A stretch of 64,000 nt of DNA from Thiocapsa sp. KS1 (GTDB taxonomy: Bacteria > Pseudomonadota > Gammaproteobacteria > Chromatiales > Chromatiaceae), in NCBI RefSeq assembly GCF_001499735.1, contig NZ_LN848257.1, forward strand, positions 1,892,801 through 1,956,800, written 5' to 3'. Shown one piece after another: positions 10,207 through 21,582 of the stretch. Under the pieces are notes generated by a model. It did not search any database, had not been told where the DNA came from, and saw only the letters and a list, made by a program, of their open reading frames with translations. Positions within the stretch are counted from its first letter, which is position 1, and every line of letters begins with the position of its first letter. A program made the translations under genes and the position numbers.

Positions 10207-10413
10207 GATTCATCCAGATGGCTTGGTTGGACGCAACGGCGCGATGCGCAAAAACCGAACGAGCCGACGCGCAGGTACGGGGACGGACCCGGCTCACCGA
10301 TGCGCGACCGGCATTGACGAGCCCGACAACGATGATCGGGGTTCGGGGATCGGTGCTCGCAGCTCCTCGCCCGGTATCCCTCGCGTCGCCTACGATCCGC
10401 GGACTCATCCCGG

Positions 10414-10905
10414 TCAGCGATAGGGCGCATCCGCGGCGCGTGCCGCGGCGATGTCCGCCTCGTATTGATCCCCGATCGCGAGGAGCTTCTCCTTGGTCAT
10501 GATGTTCTCGCCGCGATTCTCGAAGTGATACTCGTAGACCCCGGTCTCGACGATCGAGTCCACCGGGCAAGACTCCTCGCAAAATCCGCAATAGATGCAC
10601 TTGAAGAGGTCGATGTCGTATCGCGTCGTCCGTCTGGATCCGTCCTCGCGCGGCTCGGCCTCGATCGTGATGGCCAGTGCCGGACAGACCGCCTCGCAGA
10701 GCTTGCAGGCGATGCAGCGCTCCTCGCCGTTGGGATAGCGCCGCAAGGCATGCAGGCCGCGAAAACGCGGCGAGATCGGGGCCTTCTCCTCCGGATACTG
10801 AACCGTGAACTTGCGCTTGAACATGTAAGCGCCGGTCAGGCTCAAGCCCTTGAAGAGCTCGACCATCAAGAGGCTTTGGAGATAATCGCGTGTGGCTTTC
10901 AGCAT
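10414..10905 (-). CDS. nuoI: NADH-quinone oxidoreductase subunit I (2x[4Fe-4S])
   Basis: A 163-aa ferredoxin-like subunit that binds clusters N6a and N6b in the peripheral arm of complex I. Both motifs are complete: [12 protein letters not shown] and [12 protein letters not shown]. The start [14 protein letters not shown] is chosen because it matches the amphipathic N-terminal helix of the family; the frame extends upstream without conserved sequence. It lies 14 bases downstream of nuoH. Confidence 0.97.
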   Translation of the reverse strand: MLKATRDYLQSLLMVELFKGLSLTGAYMFKRKFTVQYPEEKAPISPRFRGLHALRRYPNGEERCIACKLCEAVCPALAITIEAEPREDGSRRTTRYDIDLFKCIYCGFCEESCPVDSIVETGVYEYHFENRGENIMTKEKLLAIGDQYEADIAAARAADAPYR

Positions 10906-10919
10906 CGGTCGTCTCCGGG

Positions 10920-11957
10920 TCAGGCGGACCACCAAGGGGGCAGCTCGGCGAGCACCGCAAGCGCCACCACCAGGATCCAGACGATCGTGATCGGGATAAA
11001 CACCTTCCAACCCAGGCGCATGATCTGGTCGTAGCGATAGCGCGGGAAGGTCGCCCGTAACCACAAGAATACGAACATAAAGAAGAAGGTCTTAAGCAAC
11101 AGCCAATGGAAACCGTCACCCAGGATCGCGATGCCTTCGATCCATGCCTGCGGGAAAGGCGAGAGCCAGCCTCCCATGAAGAGCAGTGCCGAGAGCGCCG
11201 AGATGAGGATCATGTTCGCGTATTCGGCGAGGAAGAAGACCGCGAAGGCCATCCCGGAATACTCGACATGGAAACCGGCGACAATCTCCGACTCGCCTTC
11301 GGCGACGTCGAAGGGCGCACGGTTGGTCTCGGCGATCCCCGAGATCAGATAAACGCCGAACAAAGGCAGCAACGGCAGCCAGAACCAGGTCAGGAGGTTG
11401 CCCTCTTGGGCCGCGACGATCGCGCCCAGATTCAGGCTCCCGGCGGCGACCAGAACACCGACCAGCGCGAAACCCATCGCGATCTCGTAGGCGACGATCT
11501 GGGCCGCCGACCGCATGGCGCCGAGCAACGCATATTTCGAGTTGGACGCCCAACCCGCGATAATGATGCCGTAGACACCGAGCGAGGTCAGCGCAAGCAA
11601 ATAGAGCAAGCCGGCATTGATGTCGGCCAGCACCAGCCCTTCGTCGAAGGGGAACACCGCCCAAGCGGCCAAGGCCGGCGCGATCGCGATCATCGGCGCC
11701 AACAAGAACAAGACCTTGTCGGCCTTGGTCGGGATGACGATTTCTTTCATCATCAGCTTGACCGCATCGGCGATCGGCTGCAGCGAGCCGCGCCAGCCGA
11801 CCCGGTTCGGACCGATCCGGACCTGGATATAGCCGATCACCTTGCGCTCGGCCAAGGTGTAATAGGCCACCATCCCGAGCAGCGGCAGGACGATTGCGAT
11901 GATCTTGATCAGGATCTGGATCACCACGGGAAGCGCGTTCCATAGTTCGATCATCAT
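10920..11957 (-). CDS. nuoH: NADH-quinone oxidoreductase subunit H
   Basis: A 345-aa membrane subunit that forms the quinone-binding chamber between the peripheral and membrane arms. Signature stretches are [20 protein letters not shown] in the first loop and the acidic loop [20 protein letters not shown], both nearly universal in NuoH/ND1. Eight helices are expected and visible. Two consecutive ATG codons open the frame, and either may be used. It begins four bases after the nuoG stop. Confidence 0.97.
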   Translation of the reverse strand: MMIELWNALPVVIQILIKIIAIVLPLLGMVAYYTLAERKVIGYIQVRIGPNRVGWRGSLQPIADAVKLMMKEIVIPTKADKVLFLLAPMIAIAPALAAWAVFPFDEGLVLADINAGLLYLLALTSLGVYGIIIAGWASNSKYALLGAMRSAAQIVAYEIAMGFALVGVLVAAGSLNLGAIVAAQEGNLLTWFWLPLLPLFGVYLISGIAETNRAPFDVAEGESEIVAGFHVEYSGMAFAVFFLAEYANMILISALSALLFMGGWLSPFPQAWIEGIAILGDGFHWLLLKTFFFMFVFLWLRATFPRYRYDQIMRLGWKVFIPITIVWILVVALAVLAELPPWWSA

Positions 11958-11961
11958 TGAC

Positions 11962-14364
11962 TCATCCCGCCTCGCTGCCCGTCTCGCCGAACCACGGCCT
12001 GATCTCGACCGGGCCGATCTGCGCGCCCAGCCGCCCGCTTCCGGTCACGGCTGCCGGGATCCGCGCACAGCCCATCGCGATCGCGTCGTCCAGGAAGACA
12101 TTGGCCTCGACCTCGTGCCCGTTCTGAATAATCAAGACCGTCTGATCGGCAATCAGTCCATCGCCACGCGCCTGCTCCGGGTGCAGATAGACACCGAAGG
12201 CCGCCCCTTGAACGGGCGTTCGCTGCAGGGCCGGAGCGCGTCGGACCAGCGGATCCAGCGCATAGATGGGCACAGTGCCGAGACGCATCAGGCCGGCGGT
12301 TGTGCCGGTCGAGACCGCCGGATACTCGCCGCGCGGTGCGTTGTCGAATGCGGCATCGCCGCACAGCTCGGCAAGCTCGTCGCGCACCTGTGCCGCATCC
12401 CGATACTCGAAGCCGGGAAGATCCAGCAGATTACCCAGCACACGCAGCACCTTCCAGCCGGGGCGGGCCTCGCCGGGCGGCGCGACCGCTCCCTGAAACC
12501 GCTGCCAGAGACCGCCCGCGTTGACGAAGGTCCCGGAGGTCTCGGCGAAGGCACCGATCGGAAGGAGCACGTCGGAGACGGCTTCGAGCGACGGGGACCG
12601 GAAGGCGGAGCAGGCAATCACTCGATCGGCCGCCTCGCACATGGCCATCGCCCGCGCGGGGTCGATCAAATCCCGATCCGGCTCCAAGCCCCAGAGGACC
12701 AGCGTGCTCGGCGGTGCGCTCAGCATCTCGCCCAGTCCGAGGCCTTTCGACTCGGCAGGCCGGCCGCCGGGCAGCCCCCGCGGCACGGCACCGGCCAGAT
12801 ACGCGCCGACGCTGTTCGCCGCTGCCGGCAGAAAACCCACGACGGCACCGCTTAACTCACCGATCCGATAGGCGAGCGATTTGAGTAAGGCATAGTCCGG
12901 ATGTGCGGTAGCCAACGCGCCCAGCAGAATGGCGCCGGTCGAAGTCTCGCCCGCGGCACGCAAAGCATCGGCGATCGCCTGATGCGCATCGTCGGGCTTG
13001 GACGAGCCGACGATCGTCTCGAGTGCCCCCGACGCCTTGGCGCCCAGGGCCTTCGCGATCGCCGCGAGATCCATGACCATCTGCGCCGGCGTCCCGACCA
13101 GCTGCCGTGCGGGATGGGTCAGCGCCAGGGTCAGGGGATTCACGCAAGCAACGGTCGCACCCTCCAACGCGGCCTTGCGGATGCGATGGGCCAGCAGCGG
13201 CTGCTCTTGGCGAATCTCGGTTCCGATCAGGAGGATCGCCTCGCGGGTCTCCAGATCGGCGATCGGCAGGCCCAGCCAAGGCAGCATCGGATCGGCGTCA
13301 TCGCCGCTGAAATCCTGCTGCCGTAACCGGTGATCGATGTTGGCACAGCCCAGACCGCGCGCGACCCGCTGAGCGAGATACAGCTCTTCGAGCGTCGCGT
13401 TCGGGGCCATCAGCCAGCCCATGCGGCTCGCATCGGCCGACTTGAGACGCTCGGCGACCGCGGTCAATGCCTCCTGCCATTCGACCTCGCGCCAGACCCC
13501 GTCGGTCTTGATCATGGGCGCGGTCAGACGATCATCGGCGTTCAGACCCGCGTAGCTGAAACGATCGCGGTCCGAGATCCAGGTCTCGTTCACCGCCTCG
13601 TTGTCGCGCGGATGCACCCGCATCACCCGACCGCCACGCACATGCAGACGGATGTTGGAGCCGACACCGTCGTGCGGGGCGATGCTGTCTGCGTCCGTCA
13701 GCTCCCAGGCCCGCGCGGTGAAGCGGTAGGGCTTGGAGGTGAGTGCGCCGACCGGACAGAGATCGATGATGTTGCCGGAAAGCTCATGGCTCACGGTATG
13801 GGCGACGAAGGTCCCGATACGCATGTCTTCGCCGCGACCCGTCGCGCCGAGCTCACGCACGCCGGCAATCTCCGCACCGAAGCGTACGCAGCGGGTGCAA
13901 TGGATGCAGCGGGTCATGTCGGTGGCGATGAGCGGACCTAGATCCTCGTCCTTCACGACCCGCTTGCGCTCGGCGAAGCGCGAGACGTCGCCGCCGTAGC
14001 CCATCGCCACATCCTGCAGCTCGCATTCGCCGCCCTGGTCGCAGATCGGACAGTCGAGCGGGTGGTTGATGAGCAGAAACTCCATCGTCCCCTGCTGGGC
14101 ATCGATGGCCTTGGGCGAGCGCGTCAGGACCTTCATGCCCGAGCCGACCGGCGTGGCGCACGCAGGCACCGGCTTGGGGAACGGGCGACCGCCCTGCTCC
14201 GCCTCGACCAGGCACATGCGGCAGTTGGCCGCGATCGACAGCTTCTTGTGATAGCAGAAACGCGGGATGATGATCCCCTCGCGGTCCGCGACCGCGATGA
14301 TCATCTCTCCCGGCACCGCTTCGCAGGTGCGGCCGTCGATCTCGATCGTGATCTTGTCCGTCAT
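11962..14364 (-). CDS. nuoG: NADH-quinone oxidoreductase subunit G
   Basis: An 800-aa iron-sulfur subunit of the peripheral arm. In order it has a ferredoxin-like 2Fe-2S domain ([15 protein letters not shown], about residues 38-52), the His-ligated segment [18 protein letters not shown], the 4Fe-4S segment [16 protein letters not shown], and a molybdopterin-oxidoreductase-like domain that carries no cofactor in complex I. The length is within the usual 750-900 range. A 161-base gap separates it from nuoF; no gene or obvious hairpin stands out there. Confidence 0.96.
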   Translation of the reverse strand: MTDKITIEIDGRTCEAVPGEMIIAVADREGIIIPRFCYHKKLSIAANCRMCLVEAEQGGRPFPKPVPACATPVGSGMKVLTRSPKAIDAQQGTMEFLLINHPLDCPICDQGGECELQDVAMGYGGDVSRFAERKRVVKDEDLGPLIATDMTRCIHCTRCVRFGAEIAGVRELGATGRGEDMRIGTFVAHTVSHELSGNIIDLCPVGALTSKPYRFTARAWELTDADSIAPHDGVGSNIRLHVRGGRVMRVHPRDNEAVNETWISDRDRFSYAGLNADDRLTAPMIKTDGVWREVEWQEALTAVAERLKSADASRMGWLMAPNATLEELYLAQRVARGLGCANIDHRLRQQDFSGDDADPMLPWLGLPIADLETREAILLIGTEIRQEQPLLAHRIRKAALEGATVACVNPLTLALTHPARQLVGTPAQMVMDLAAIAKALGAKASGALETIVGSSKPDDAHQAIADALRAAGETSTGAILLGALATAHPDYALLKSLAYRIGELSGAVVGFLPAAANSVGAYLAGAVPRGLPGGRPAESKGLGLGEMLSAPPSTLVLWGLEPDRDLIDPARAMAMCEAADRVIACSAFRSPSLEAVSDVLLPIGAFAETSGTFVNAGGLWQRFQGAVAPPGEARPGWKVLRVLGNLLDLPGFEYRDAAQVRDELAELCGDAAFDNAPRGEYPAVSTGTTAGLMRLGTVPIYALDPLVRRAPALQRTPVQGAAFGVYLHPEQARGDGLIADQTVLIIQNGHEVEANVFLDDAIAMGCARIPAAVTGSGRLGAQIGPVEIRPWFGETGSEAG

Positions 14365-14525
14365 TCAGCTCTCTCGATCGGCGCCCGTGGGCCGAATGTC
14401 GCGCACCGCTTCGGCGCGCGTTCTCGGACCTGCTCGCTCGCGCGAACGGGGCCATTCTACTAGTTTGCGATTCCGGGGCGACGACGGCGAGCCGCGCACG
14501 CCCCGATTCGGATCAGGCCGCAGGT

Positions 14526-15809
14526 CTAGGCTGCCATGCTTTGGCCGTGCTCGATCAGGTGCTCGAATTCGTGTCGGTAATGCTTGAGAAAGCTCTGCAC
14601 CGGCATCGCCGCGGCATCGCCCAGGGCGCAGATGGTGCGCCCGCCGATCCGACCCGCAACACTGTCGAGCAGATCCAGATCGCCAGGCCGGCCCTTGCCG
14701 TCCAGGATCCGGCGCAGCACACGCTCGAGCCAGCCGGTGCCTTCGCGGCAGGGTGTGCACTGACCGCAGGACTCATGCATGTAGAAGTGCGACAGGTTGT
14801 GCAGGACCTTCACCATGCAGGTTCCCTCGGCGATCACGATCACGGCGCCGGAGCCCAGCATGGAGCCGGCCTTGGCGATCGAATCGTAATCCATGTCCAC
14901 ATCCATCATGACGTCGCCGGGCACCACCGGAACGGATGACCCGCCGGGGATCACAGCCTTGAGCGCACGACCGTCCTTCATCCCGCCGGCCAGCTCCAGC
15001 AGATCCCGGAAGGGCGTGCCGAGCGGAACCTCGAAGTTGTCCGGTCGAGCGACATGCCCGGTCACGGAGAACAGCTTGGGGCCGCCGTTGTTCGGGCGCC
15101 CCTGCGCGAGGAACCACTGCCCGCCCTTCTCCAGGATGACCGGGATCGAGGCCAGCGACTCGGTGTTGTTGATGGTGGTCGGACGCCCGTAGAGACCGAA
15201 CTGGGCCGGGAACGGCGGCTTGAAGCGCGGCTGTCCCTTCTTGCCCTCGATCGACTCCAAGAGTGCTGTCTCCTCGCCGCAGATGTAGGCACCGGCGCCG
15301 AGATGGTTGTAGAGGTCGAAATCGACGCCCGAACCCTGGATGTCCTTGCCCAACAAACCCGCCGCGTAAGCCTCGCGAATGGCCTCCTCGCACCGTTGGA
15401 TCGGCTCGTAGAACTCGCCGCGGATATAGTTGTAGCCGACCGTCGCGCCGATACAGTAGCCGGCGATCGCCATGCCCTCGATCAACTGATGCGGGTTGTA
15501 GCGCAGGATGTCGCGATCCTTGCAGGTCCCGGGCTCGCCCTCGTCGGAGTTGCAGACGATATATTTTTGGCCCGGAGCGTTGCGCGGCATGAAGCTCCAC
15601 TTCAGACCCGTCGGAAAGCCTGCACCGCCGCGACCACGCAGCGCCGAGAGCTTGATCTCTTCGATAATGTCGGCCGGATCCGGGCGCTCGCGCAGAATCT
15701 TTTCCCACTGCACATAGCCGCCGAGGCTGCGATAGGCATCCAAGGTATGCCGGGTCGTCGCATCCAGGTGCATGTTGCGGAAACAGACGCTGTTCTGATT
15801 CGGGACCAT
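14526..15809 (-). CDS. nuoF: NADH-quinone oxidoreductase subunit F
   Basis: A 427-aa subunit holding the NADH site, FMN and cluster N3. Visible motifs are the FMN/NADH glycine loop [15 protein letters not shown] (about residues 58-72), the NADH-binding segment [19 protein letters not shown], and the cluster motif [12 protein letters not shown] with a later fourth cysteine ([12 protein letters not shown]). It starts four bases after the nuoE stop. No feature departs from the family. Confidence 0.97.
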   Translation of the reverse strand: MVPNQNSVCFRNMHLDATTRHTLDAYRSLGGYVQWEKILRERPDPADIIEEIKLSALRGRGGAGFPTGLKWSFMPRNAPGQKYIVCNSDEGEPGTCKDRDILRYNPHQLIEGMAIAGYCIGATVGYNYIRGEFYEPIQRCEEAIREAYAAGLLGKDIQGSGVDFDLYNHLGAGAYICGEETALLESIEGKKGQPRFKPPFPAQFGLYGRPTTINNTESLASIPVILEKGGQWFLAQGRPNNGGPKLFSVTGHVARPDNFEVPLGTPFRDLLELAGGMKDGRALKAVIPGGSSVPVVPGDVMMDVDMDYDSIAKAGSMLGSGAVIVIAEGTCMVKVLHNLSHFYMHESCGQCTPCREGTGWLERVLRRILDGKGRPGDLDLLDSVAGRIGGRTICALGDAAAMPVQSFLKHYRHEFEHLIEHGQSMAA

Positions 15810-15813
15810 CGGC

Positions 15814-16341
15814 CTACTCCAACTCGTCGATCAGCTTATCGAGCGCTTGGGGCGAGAGGTTCTCGTGATAGGTCTTGTCGACCATCACCGCGGGCGCATG
15901 CCGGCACGCACCGAGACACTCCACCTCTTTGAAGGTAAAGCGACCGTCGGCCGTGGTCTCGCCCAGACGCACGCCGTACTTGTGCTCGACATGCTCGATC
16001 AGCTCTTCCGAACCCAGCAGCAGGCAGGACACGCTGTTGCAGATGCAGACCTTGTGACGGCCCTGCGGCTCCAGGTCGTACATGCCGTAGAAGGTCGCGA
16101 CCTCGTAGACGGACACCTCCGGCATATCCAGATAGGCGGCGACGTCGTTCATCAGCTCGGGGGTCAGCCAGCCGCCGTTGGCATCCTGCACGATGGTCAG
16201 CGCCGGCATCACGGCGGACTGTTTCCATTCGGCTGGATATTTAGCGATCCAGGTCTCGATCTGCTCTCGAATCTCCGGGGTGAAGAGGGTCGATTTATCG
16301 CGATCGTGAATGACCGCAAGCGGTGCGTTGCGAAAGCTCAT
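15814..16341 (-). CDS. nuoE: NADH-quinone oxidoreductase subunit E
   Basis: A 175-aa thioredoxin-fold subunit carrying the 2Fe-2S cluster N1a. The four ligands are seen as Cys101-x4-Cys106 and Cys142-x3-Cys146 ([10 protein letters not shown]). The start ATG overlaps the TGA of nuoD by one base, so translation is coupled. Confidence 0.97.
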   Translation of the reverse strand: MSFRNAPLAVIHDRDKSTLFTPEIREQIETWIAKYPAEWKQSAVMPALTIVQDANGGWLTPELMNDVAAYLDMPEVSVYEVATFYGMYDLEPQGRHKVCICNSVSCLLLGSEELIEHVEHKYGVRLGETTADGRFTFKEVECLGACRHAPAVMVDKTYHENLSPQALDKLIDELE

Positions 16342-17597
16342 CAGCGATCGATCTCCCCGAATACGACATCCAGCGTCCCGATGATCGCCACGACGTCGGC
16401 GAGCATGTGGCCTTGGGACATCTCGTCCAACGCGGCGAGATGCGGGAAGCCCGGCGCACGAACCTTCAAACGATAGGGCTTATTGGCACCGTCCGACACG
16501 ATATAGCAGCCGAACTCGCCCTTGGGTGCCTCGACCGCGGCATAGACCTCGCCGGGCGGTGGACAATAGCCCTCGGTAAAGAGTTTGAAATGGTGGATCA
16601 AGGCTTCCATGTCGTCCTTCATGTCGGCGCGCGACGGCGGCATGACCTTGTGATCCTCGATGGCGACCGGACCTGGATTCTCGCGCAGCCATTGCACGCA
16701 CTGCTTGATGATCCGATTGGACTGGCGCATCTCCTCCATACGGACCAGATAGCGGTCGTAGCAATCGCCGTTGACCCCGACCGGGATATCGAAATCCATC
16801 TTGTCGTAGGCGGCATAGGGCTGCTTCTTGCGCAGATCCCATTCGACACCGGATCCACGCAGCATCGGACCCGTAAAGCCCAACTGAAGCGCGCGCTCGG
16901 GCGAGACGACACCGATGCCGACCGTGCGCTGTTTCCAGATGCGATTATCCGTCAGGAGTGTCTCGTATTCGTCGACATGACCCGGAAAGCGATCGGCAAA
17001 ATCCTCGATGAAGTCGAGCAGCGAGCCCTGACGCGGGCCGTTGCGCTTGGCGATCGTCTTCGCGCTGTGCCACTTGGAACTTCCCGAATACTGAGGCATC
17101 CGATCGGGCAGATCCCGGTAGACACCGCCGGGCCGATAATAGGTCGCGTGCATCCGCGCACCCGAGACGGCCTCGTAACAGTCGAGCAGGTCTTCGCGCT
17201 CGCGAAAGCAATAGAGGAAGACCGTCATGGCCCCGATATCCAGGCCATGCGCGGCGAGCCACATCAGATGATTCAGGATGCGGGTGATCTCGTCGAACAT
17301 GGTGCGGATGTACTGAGCGCGCTCCGGGGCCTCGACCCCGAGCAGCTTCTCGATGGCCCGGACATAGCCATGCTCGTTGCACATCATGGACACATAGTCG
17401 AGCCGGTCCATGTAACCGATGCTCTGGTTGAACGGCTTGGACTCGGCGAGCTTCTCGGTCGCACGGTGCAGCAGGCCGATATGCGGATCGGCCCGCTCGA
17501 TCACCTCGCCGTCCATCTCGAGCACCAGACGCAGGACGCCGTGGGCCGACGGATGCTGAGGTCCGAAGTTCAGGGTGTAGTTGCGAATCTCAGGCAT
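16341..17597 (-). CDS. nuoD: NADH-quinone oxidoreductase subunit D
   Basis: A 418-aa 49-kDa-type subunit that lines the quinone cavity. It begins [20 protein letters not shown], whose GPQHPSAHG contains the quinone-site histidine, and contains [13 protein letters not shown] and [11 protein letters not shown]. nuoC and nuoD are separate genes here, not fused as in enterobacteria. The start at 17597 overlaps the nuoC stop by eight bases; a start seven codons upstream is possible but lacks conservation. Confidence 0.97.
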   Translation of the reverse strand: MPEIRNYTLNFGPQHPSAHGVLRLVLEMDGEVIERADPHIGLLHRATEKLAESKPFNQSIGYMDRLDYVSMMCNEHGYVRAIEKLLGVEAPERAQYIRTMFDEITRILNHLMWLAAHGLDIGAMTVFLYCFREREDLLDCYEAVSGARMHATYYRPGGVYRDLPDRMPQYSGSSKWHSAKTIAKRNGPRQGSLLDFIEDFADRFPGHVDEYETLLTDNRIWKQRTVGIGVVSPERALQLGFTGPMLRGSGVEWDLRKKQPYAAYDKMDFDIPVGVNGDCYDRYLVRMEEMRQSNRIIKQCVQWLRENPGPVAIEDHKVMPPSRADMKDDMEALIHHFKLFTEGYCPPPGEVYAAVEAPKGEFGCYIVSDGANKPYRLKVRAPGFPHLAALDEMSQGHMLADVVAIIGTLDVVFGEIDR

Positions 17598-18303
17598 CGG
17601 CGGACTCCGAGCTTGCACCGGTCTTCACGTATCGGCTGTCGGCTCGAATGACGCGCGGCACCAGGACACGGGGCGGAATCGAGACCGGCTCGTAGATGAC
17701 CCGGCCCTGCTCCGGGTCATAGCGCATCTCGACGTGACCGGAGAGCGGAAAGTCCTTTCGGAAGGGATGCCCGACAAAGCCATAGTCGGTGAGGATCCGG
17801 CGAAGATCCGGATGGCCCCGAAAGAGGATCCCGAACAGGTCGAATGCCTCGCGCTCGAACCAATTGGCAGATGCCCACACCGGAACGACCGAGTCGACCA
17901 TCGGCTGACTGCTCCCTGCGTAGACCCGCAGGCGAACCCGCCGATTGTGGACCAGCGACAGGAGATGATAGACGACGGCGAACCGCTTGGGGTCATCGAC
18001 GGCCAGCTCCTGATCGCGGTCGACACCGCGGCCGAAACCCGTCGTGGATGCCTCTTCGGTCGTCCACTCGGACTTGCCGTAAGCGGCATAATCGACGCCG
18101 CAGAGGTCGATCAGCTGCTCGAATCGCAGTTGCGGATGATCACGAAGGACCCAGGCCACGTCGGTCAAATGCTCCGACGGCACGATCAAGGTGATCTCGC
18201 CGAGGTCCGTGATGATCTCGCACCCCTGGTCGACCAGTGCATCGCCGAGTGCATCGACGAGCGCGGTCAGCCTGGCGGGATTGGACAGGATGTCTTTTGC
18301 CAT
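17590..18303 (-). CDS. nuoC: NADH-quinone oxidoreductase subunit C
   Basis: A 237-aa 30-kDa-type subunit of the peripheral arm. The family signature is present in [22 protein letters not shown] and the following [15 protein letters not shown]. The start [12 protein letters not shown] is chosen; the frame is open a further 63 codons upstream, but that stretch lies over nuoB in another frame and is unconserved. A 16-base gap follows nuoB. Confidence 0.96.
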   Translation of the reverse strand: MAKDILSNPARLTALVDALGDALVDQGCEIITDLGEITLIVPSEHLTDVAWVLRDHPQLRFEQLIDLCGVDYAAYGKSEWTTEEASTTGFGRGVDRDQELAVDDPKRFAVVYHLLSLVHNRRVRLRVYAGSSQPMVDSVVPVWASANWFEREAFDLFGILFRGHPDLRRILTDYGFVGHPFRKDFPLSGHVEMRYDPEQGRVIYEPVSIPPRVLVPRVIRADSRYVKTGASSESADA

Positions 18304-18319
18304 TTGAATTGGGTACGAC

Positions 18320-18796
18320 TCAGCGCGCGATGGTATTGGTTCGGCGTATCTTATTTTGAAGCTGGAGGATGCCGTAAAGCAGAGCCTCGGCAGTCGGCGG
18401 ACATCCCGGCACATACACATCGACCGGGACAATCCGATCACAACCACGCACCACCGCATAGGAATAGTGGTAATAACCGCCGCCGTTCGCACAAGACCCC
18501 ATCGAGATCACCCAACGCGGCTCGGCCATCTGGTCATAGACCTTGCGCAGCGCCGGGGCCATCTTGTTGACCAGGGTGCCTGCCACGATCATGACGTCGG
18601 ATTGCCGGGGACTCGGTCGAAAAACGATTCCGAAACGATCCAGGTCGTAGCGCGCCGCACCGGCATGCATCATCTCGATCGCGCAACAGGCCAAACCGAA
18701 GGTCATCGGCCAGAGGGAGCCCGTCCGCGCCCAATTGATGAGCTTGTCGGCTGTCGTGGTGACGACACCCTCCTCGAGAATACCCTCTATTCCCAT
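18320..18796 (-). CDS. nuoB: NADH-quinone oxidoreductase subunit B
   Basis: A 158-aa PSST-type subunit carrying the terminal 4Fe-4S cluster N2 that reduces quinone. Ligands are the tandem Cys37-Cys38 in [11 protein letters not shown], the cysteine of GSCANGGG and that of [11 protein letters not shown]. The start at 18796 overlaps the nuoA stop by ten bases; an ATG seven codons upstream (18817) is an alternative. Confidence 0.97.
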   Translation of the reverse strand: MGIEGILEEGVVTTTADKLINWARTGSLWPMTFGLACCAIEMMHAGAARYDLDRFGIVFRPSPRQSDVMIVAGTLVNKMAPALRKVYDQMAEPRWVISMGSCANGGGYYHYSYAVVRGCDRIVPVDVYVPGCPPTAEALLYGILQLQNKIRRTNTIAR

Positions 18797-19143
18797 TCCA
18801 GAGCCCCCTTCTTCCACTCGTAGATGAATCCGACCACCAGGATCCCCAGGAAGATGACCATTGCCCAGAAGCCGAACATGCCGAGCTCATCCAGCACCAC
18901 TGCCCAGGGGAAGAGGAATGCGATCTCGAGATCGAAGATGATGAAGAGGATCGCAACCAGGTAGTAGCGCACGTCGAACTTTAAGCGCGCACTCTCGAAG
19001 GCCGCAAACCCACATTCATAGGGGGAGTCTTTCTCCGCGTCCGGGCGACGAGGCCCCAGGAGATAACCCAAGACGAGCGGGCCGACGCCAACCAGGATCC
19101 CGACGATGATGAAGATCAGGATCGGCAGATAATTATCGAGCAC
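18787..19143 (-). CDS. nuoA: NADH-quinone oxidoreductase subunit A
   Basis: A 118-aa subunit with three transmembrane helices and the conserved loop [16 protein letters not shown], whose cysteine marks the active/deactive switch loop of ND3/NuoA. It is the first gene of the nuoA-N operon. The start is GTG with GGGAGG just upstream. A strong promoter lies about 50 bases upstream. Confidence 0.95.
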   Translation of the reverse strand: MLDNYLPILIFIIVGILVGVGPLVLGYLLGPRRPDAEKDSPYECGFAAFESARLKFDVRYYLVAILFIIFDLEIAFLFPWAVVLDELGMFGFWAMVIFLGILVVGFIYEWKKGALEWE

Positions 19144-19188
19144 CAGTCCTCCCGAATTTACTTATTCTCTGCGTCGTGCCGGACCGAG

Positions 19189-19218
19189 AGTCTAGTGCAG
19201 CCGTCACGGCAGTGTCAA
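19189..19218 (-). promoter_or_regulatory. Sigma-70 promoter for the nuo operon
   Basis: On the minus strand TTGACA (19218-19213) is followed after 18 bases by TAGACT (19194-19189). This is a consensus -35 box and a good -10 box, placed about 45 bases before the nuoA start. It lies between the secG-tRNA-Leu terminator and nuoA, so the nuo genes have their own promoter. Confidence 0.75.
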
Positions 19219-19272
19219 CCCGGCCGTCAATTCAAATAATTAAGCTTTTCAAACCTTTGCACTCCATTCGGC

Positions 19273-19311
19273 GCAAAAAAAACGGCATGTCGCTTTTGCG
19301 GCATGCCGTTT
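19273..19311 (-). terminator. Rho-independent terminator after secG-tRNA-Leu
   Basis: Arms aaacggcatg (19280-19289) and catgccgttt (19302-19311) form a hairpin. On the minus strand it is followed by a run of eight T (19280-19273). It ends transcription from tpiA-secG-tRNA-Leu before the nuo promoter. Confidence 0.85.
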
Positions 19312-19324
19312 GCTGTACTTCAGA

Positions 19325-19409
19325 TGGTGCCGACGGCCAGACTCGAACTGGCACGGCTTACGCCACTACCCCCTCAAGATAGCGTGTCTACCAATTTCAC
19401 CACGTCGGC
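19325..19409 (-). tRNA. tRNA-Leu(GAG)
   Basis: An 85-nt class II tRNA with a perfect seven-base acceptor stem (GCCGACG/CGTCGGC), D-loop, anticodon loop TTGAGGG giving anticodon GAG, a variable arm, a T-arm with GTTCGAGTC and an encoded CCA end. It sits 9 bases after the secG stop, so it is probably co-transcribed with secG, as in many gammaproteobacteria. Confidence 0.95.
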
Positions 19410-19418
19410 GTTAACTCG

Positions 19419-20000
19419 TTACTGCTTGGTCGCCGTCTCGGCGTCCTCTGTCGCATTCTGCTCTTCGGCCGGGCTTCCGTCGAGAATAACCTCGGTCGTG
19501 TCGATGTTGCCAGCCCCGTCGACCGATTCCTCGATCACGGCTTCCTCGACGATCGGCTGTTGGTCACCGACCGGCTCGACCGAGACACTGCTCTCGGGCG
19601 CCATTCCGGTCTCGGGCATCAACCCGGCCGGGACATCGGATTGCGTACCCGCCGGGGCGGCGCTCTCGCCGCCCGGAATCGCCGGGATGTCCGAGGTCGG
19701 CGCCGCCACCGGAGGCGGAACGACAATCGTGCGCTCCTCCACGCGATCCATGATGGTCACTGGCTCTGACCCCTTCGTCGCATAATACGCCAAAGCCATG
19801 CTGGTAAGAAAGAACATCGTCGCCATGATGGCCGTGGTTCGGGTCAGAAAGGATCCCGAGCCGCGCGCTCCGAATACGGTCGCCGACGCACCGCTGCCGA
19901 AGGCCGCACCCGCATCCGCGCCCTTGCCGTGCTGGATCAGGATCAGCCCGATCAATCCCAGCGACAGGAAGACCTGCATGACGGTCAAAATGGTTTGCAT
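19419..20000 (-). CDS. secG: Protein-export membrane protein SecG
   Basis: SecG assists the SecYEG translocon. Residues 1-75 are the family domain: helix one (MQTILTVMQVFLSLGLIGLILIQ), the loop HGKGADAGAAFGSGASATVFGARGSGSFLTR, and helix two. The protein is 193 aa, longer than the usual 75-130, because of an acidic Pro/Ala/Thr-rich C-terminal tail of low complexity, a common feature in gammaproteobacteria. It lies between tpiA and tRNA-Leu. Confidence 0.93.
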   Translation of the reverse strand: MQTILTVMQVFLSLGLIGLILIQHGKGADAGAAFGSGASATVFGARGSGSFLTRTTAIMATMFFLTSMALAYYATKGSEPVTIMDRVEERTIVVPPPVAAPTSDIPAIPGGESAAPAGTQSDVPAGLMPETGMAPESSVSVEPVGDQQPIVEEAVIEESVDGAGNIDTTEVILDGSPAEEQNATEDAETATKQ

Positions 20001-20021
20001 GAGTGTCTCGTTGCCGCAGCT

Positions 20022-20786
20022 TTAGGCCGCGGTCTGTTCTCCGGCCAGACAAATCGCCAGGAAATCATCCGCATTCAGCGAGGCCCCGCCGATCAGACCT
20101 CCGTCGATGTCGGTCTGCGCAAGCAGCTCCGCGGCATTGCCGGGTTTCATGCTGCCGCCGTACAGGATACGCACCTTCTTCGCGATGGACGCACTCTTCT
20201 CGGCAATCCGGCTGCGGATAAAGGCATGGACTGCCTGGGCCTGCTCCGGCGTTGCCGTCAATCCGGTACCGATCGCCCAGACCGGCTCGTAGGCAATCTC
20301 GATCCCGGCAAACGCATCGATTCCGATCCGATCGACGACGCCATCGACCTGTCCGGCGATCACCGCCTCCGTCTCGCCGGCCTCGCGTTGGCGAAGCGTC
20401 TCGCCGACACAGAGGATCGGGGTCAGGCCGCTCTCGATCGCACGCGTCAGCTTCAAGGCAATCGATGCCTCGTCCTCGCCATAGTATTCACGACGCTCGG
20501 AATGACCGCAGATGACATAGGTGCATCCGAAATCGGCCAGCATCGAACCCGAAACCTCGCCGGTAAAGGCGCCGCCGGACTCGGTGCAGAGGTTTTGCCC
20601 GCCCAAGCGCACCGCGCTTCCGACCAGCAGCTGCTCCCCGAGATATAAATAAGGAAAGGGTACGCACACCGCGATCTCGCTCTTCGAGACGCCACCCGAG
20701 CCGGCCACGACACCACGCAGCAGCGCATCGGCACTGGCTTTGCTGCCGTTCATTTTCCAGTTCCCGGCAATCAGCGGCTGGCGCAT
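20022..20786 (-). CDS. tpiA: Triosephosphate isomerase
   Basis: This enzyme interconverts dihydroxyacetone phosphate and glyceraldehyde 3-phosphate. The 254-aa protein starts MRQPLIAGNWKMNG, carrying the catalytic Asn/Lys. It has ICGHSERR (electrophilic His), AYEPVWAIGTG (catalytic Glu and start of loop 6) and the phosphate-binding YGGSMKP and GGLIGGASL segments. GGAGGGG precedes the ATG by five bases. A longer frame to 20843 has no conserved leader. It is the first gene of the tpiA-secG-tRNA-Leu unit. Confidence 0.97.
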   Translation of the reverse strand: MRQPLIAGNWKMNGSKASADALLRGVVAGSGGVSKSEIAVCVPFPYLYLGEQLLVGSAVRLGGQNLCTESGGAFTGEVSGSMLADFGCTYVICGHSERREYYGEDEASIALKLTRAIESGLTPILCVGETLRQREAGETEAVIAGQVDGVVDRIGIDAFAGIEIAYEPVWAIGTGLTATPEQAQAVHAFIRSRIAEKSASIAKKVRILYGGSMKPGNAAELLAQTDIDGGLIGGASLNADDFLAICLAGEQTAA

Positions 20787-20814
20787 CGAACCCCTCCAGT
20801 AAATCGAGCACGCA

Positions 20815-20843
20815 AATTTAGCCGGGCCGGCAGCGGAAATCAA
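20815..20843 (-). promoter_or_regulatory. Putative sigma-70 promoter of tpiA
   Basis: TTGATT and TAAATT are separated by 17 bases on the minus strand, about 30 bases ahead of the tpiA start codon. Four of six bases match in each box. The rest of the 270-base tpiA/smpB divergent spacer shows no other clear site. Confidence 0.5.
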
Positions 20844-21056
20844 GCCCGGATTGCTTTACACTTTGAAAAGCGTCCGGTGCATCGTGCCGTCTCCAAGCTC
20901 TGACAACCACATTTGCAGTCACCGACGAGCGCCGTCCAGACGCATTTCAAACATCTGTTTCTATTTTCTAAACCGCGTCCGGCGCGAGGCTCGCGTGGGT
21001 CTACCCCGGGGCGGCCTCCGGTCCAACGCCGGTTTTTGACTTCCGGGACGCGGTTT

Positions 21057-21536
21057 ATGGCGAAAGGAAAACAGAAGAAGAACGATGGCGGCTCGACCAT
21101 CGCGCTCAACAAGAAGGCCGGGCACGAGTACTTCATCGAGCAGCGCATCGAGGCCGGCCTTGTCCTGGAAGGCTGGGAGGTCAAGAGCCTGCGAGCCGGC
21201 CGTCTCCAACTCAAGGAAGGTTACGTCAAGATCCTCCACGGCGAGGCATTCCTGATCGGCGCGCACATCTCCGCCTTGGCCGCCGCCTCCACCCACGTCA
21301 ACCCGGATCCGACCCGCAGCCGCAAGCTGCTGCTCAAACGCAGCGAGATCAGCCGCCTGATCGGCCAGACCGAGCGCGCCGGCTACACCCTGGTCCCGAC
21401 GGCCATGTACTGGAAGCGCGGCAAGGCCAAGCTCGAGATCGGGCTCGCCAAGGGCAAGAAGCAGCACGACAAGCGCGACACCGAGAAGGACCGCGACTGG
21501 CAGCGCGACAAGGAGCGCCTCTTCAAGACCGGCTGA
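21057..21536 (+). CDS. smpB: SsrA-binding protein SmpB
   Basis: SmpB binds the tRNA-like domain of tmRNA and brings it to stalled ribosomes. The 159-aa protein has the expected core: [32 protein letters not shown], then [13 protein letters not shown] and the basic tail [23 protein letters not shown] that mimics mRNA/codon contacts. The start [12 protein letters not shown] is chosen over an upstream in-frame ATG at 20913. It is divergent from tpiA and lies 46 bases upstream of its functional partner ssrA. Confidence 0.97.
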   Translation: MAKGKQKKNDGGSTIALNKKAGHEYFIEQRIEAGLVLEGWEVKSLRAGRLQLKEGYVKILHGEAFLIGAHISALAAASTHVNPDPTRSRKLLLKRSEISRLIGQTERAGYTLVPTAMYWKRGKAKLEIGLAKGKKQHDKRDTEKDRDWQRDKERLFKTG

Positions 21537-21538
21537 GC

Positions 21539-21567
21539 TTGCCGCGGAACCGCGGTTACTCTAGAAT
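21539..21567 (+). promoter_or_regulatory. Putative promoter of ssrA
   Basis: TTGCCG (21539-21544) and TAGAAT (21562-21567) are separated by exactly 17 bases; matches are four and five of six. Transcription would start near 21574, giving a short leader to be removed by RNase P at the mature 5' end, 21583. Confidence 0.6.
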
Positions 21568-21582
21568 GTCGTACTGATACCT

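Noticed and set aside
10207..10413. Possible gene between nuoI and nuoJ
   Set aside because: The frames in this 207-base gap are Arg/Ser-rich and lack a ribosome site; it is best left as spacer.
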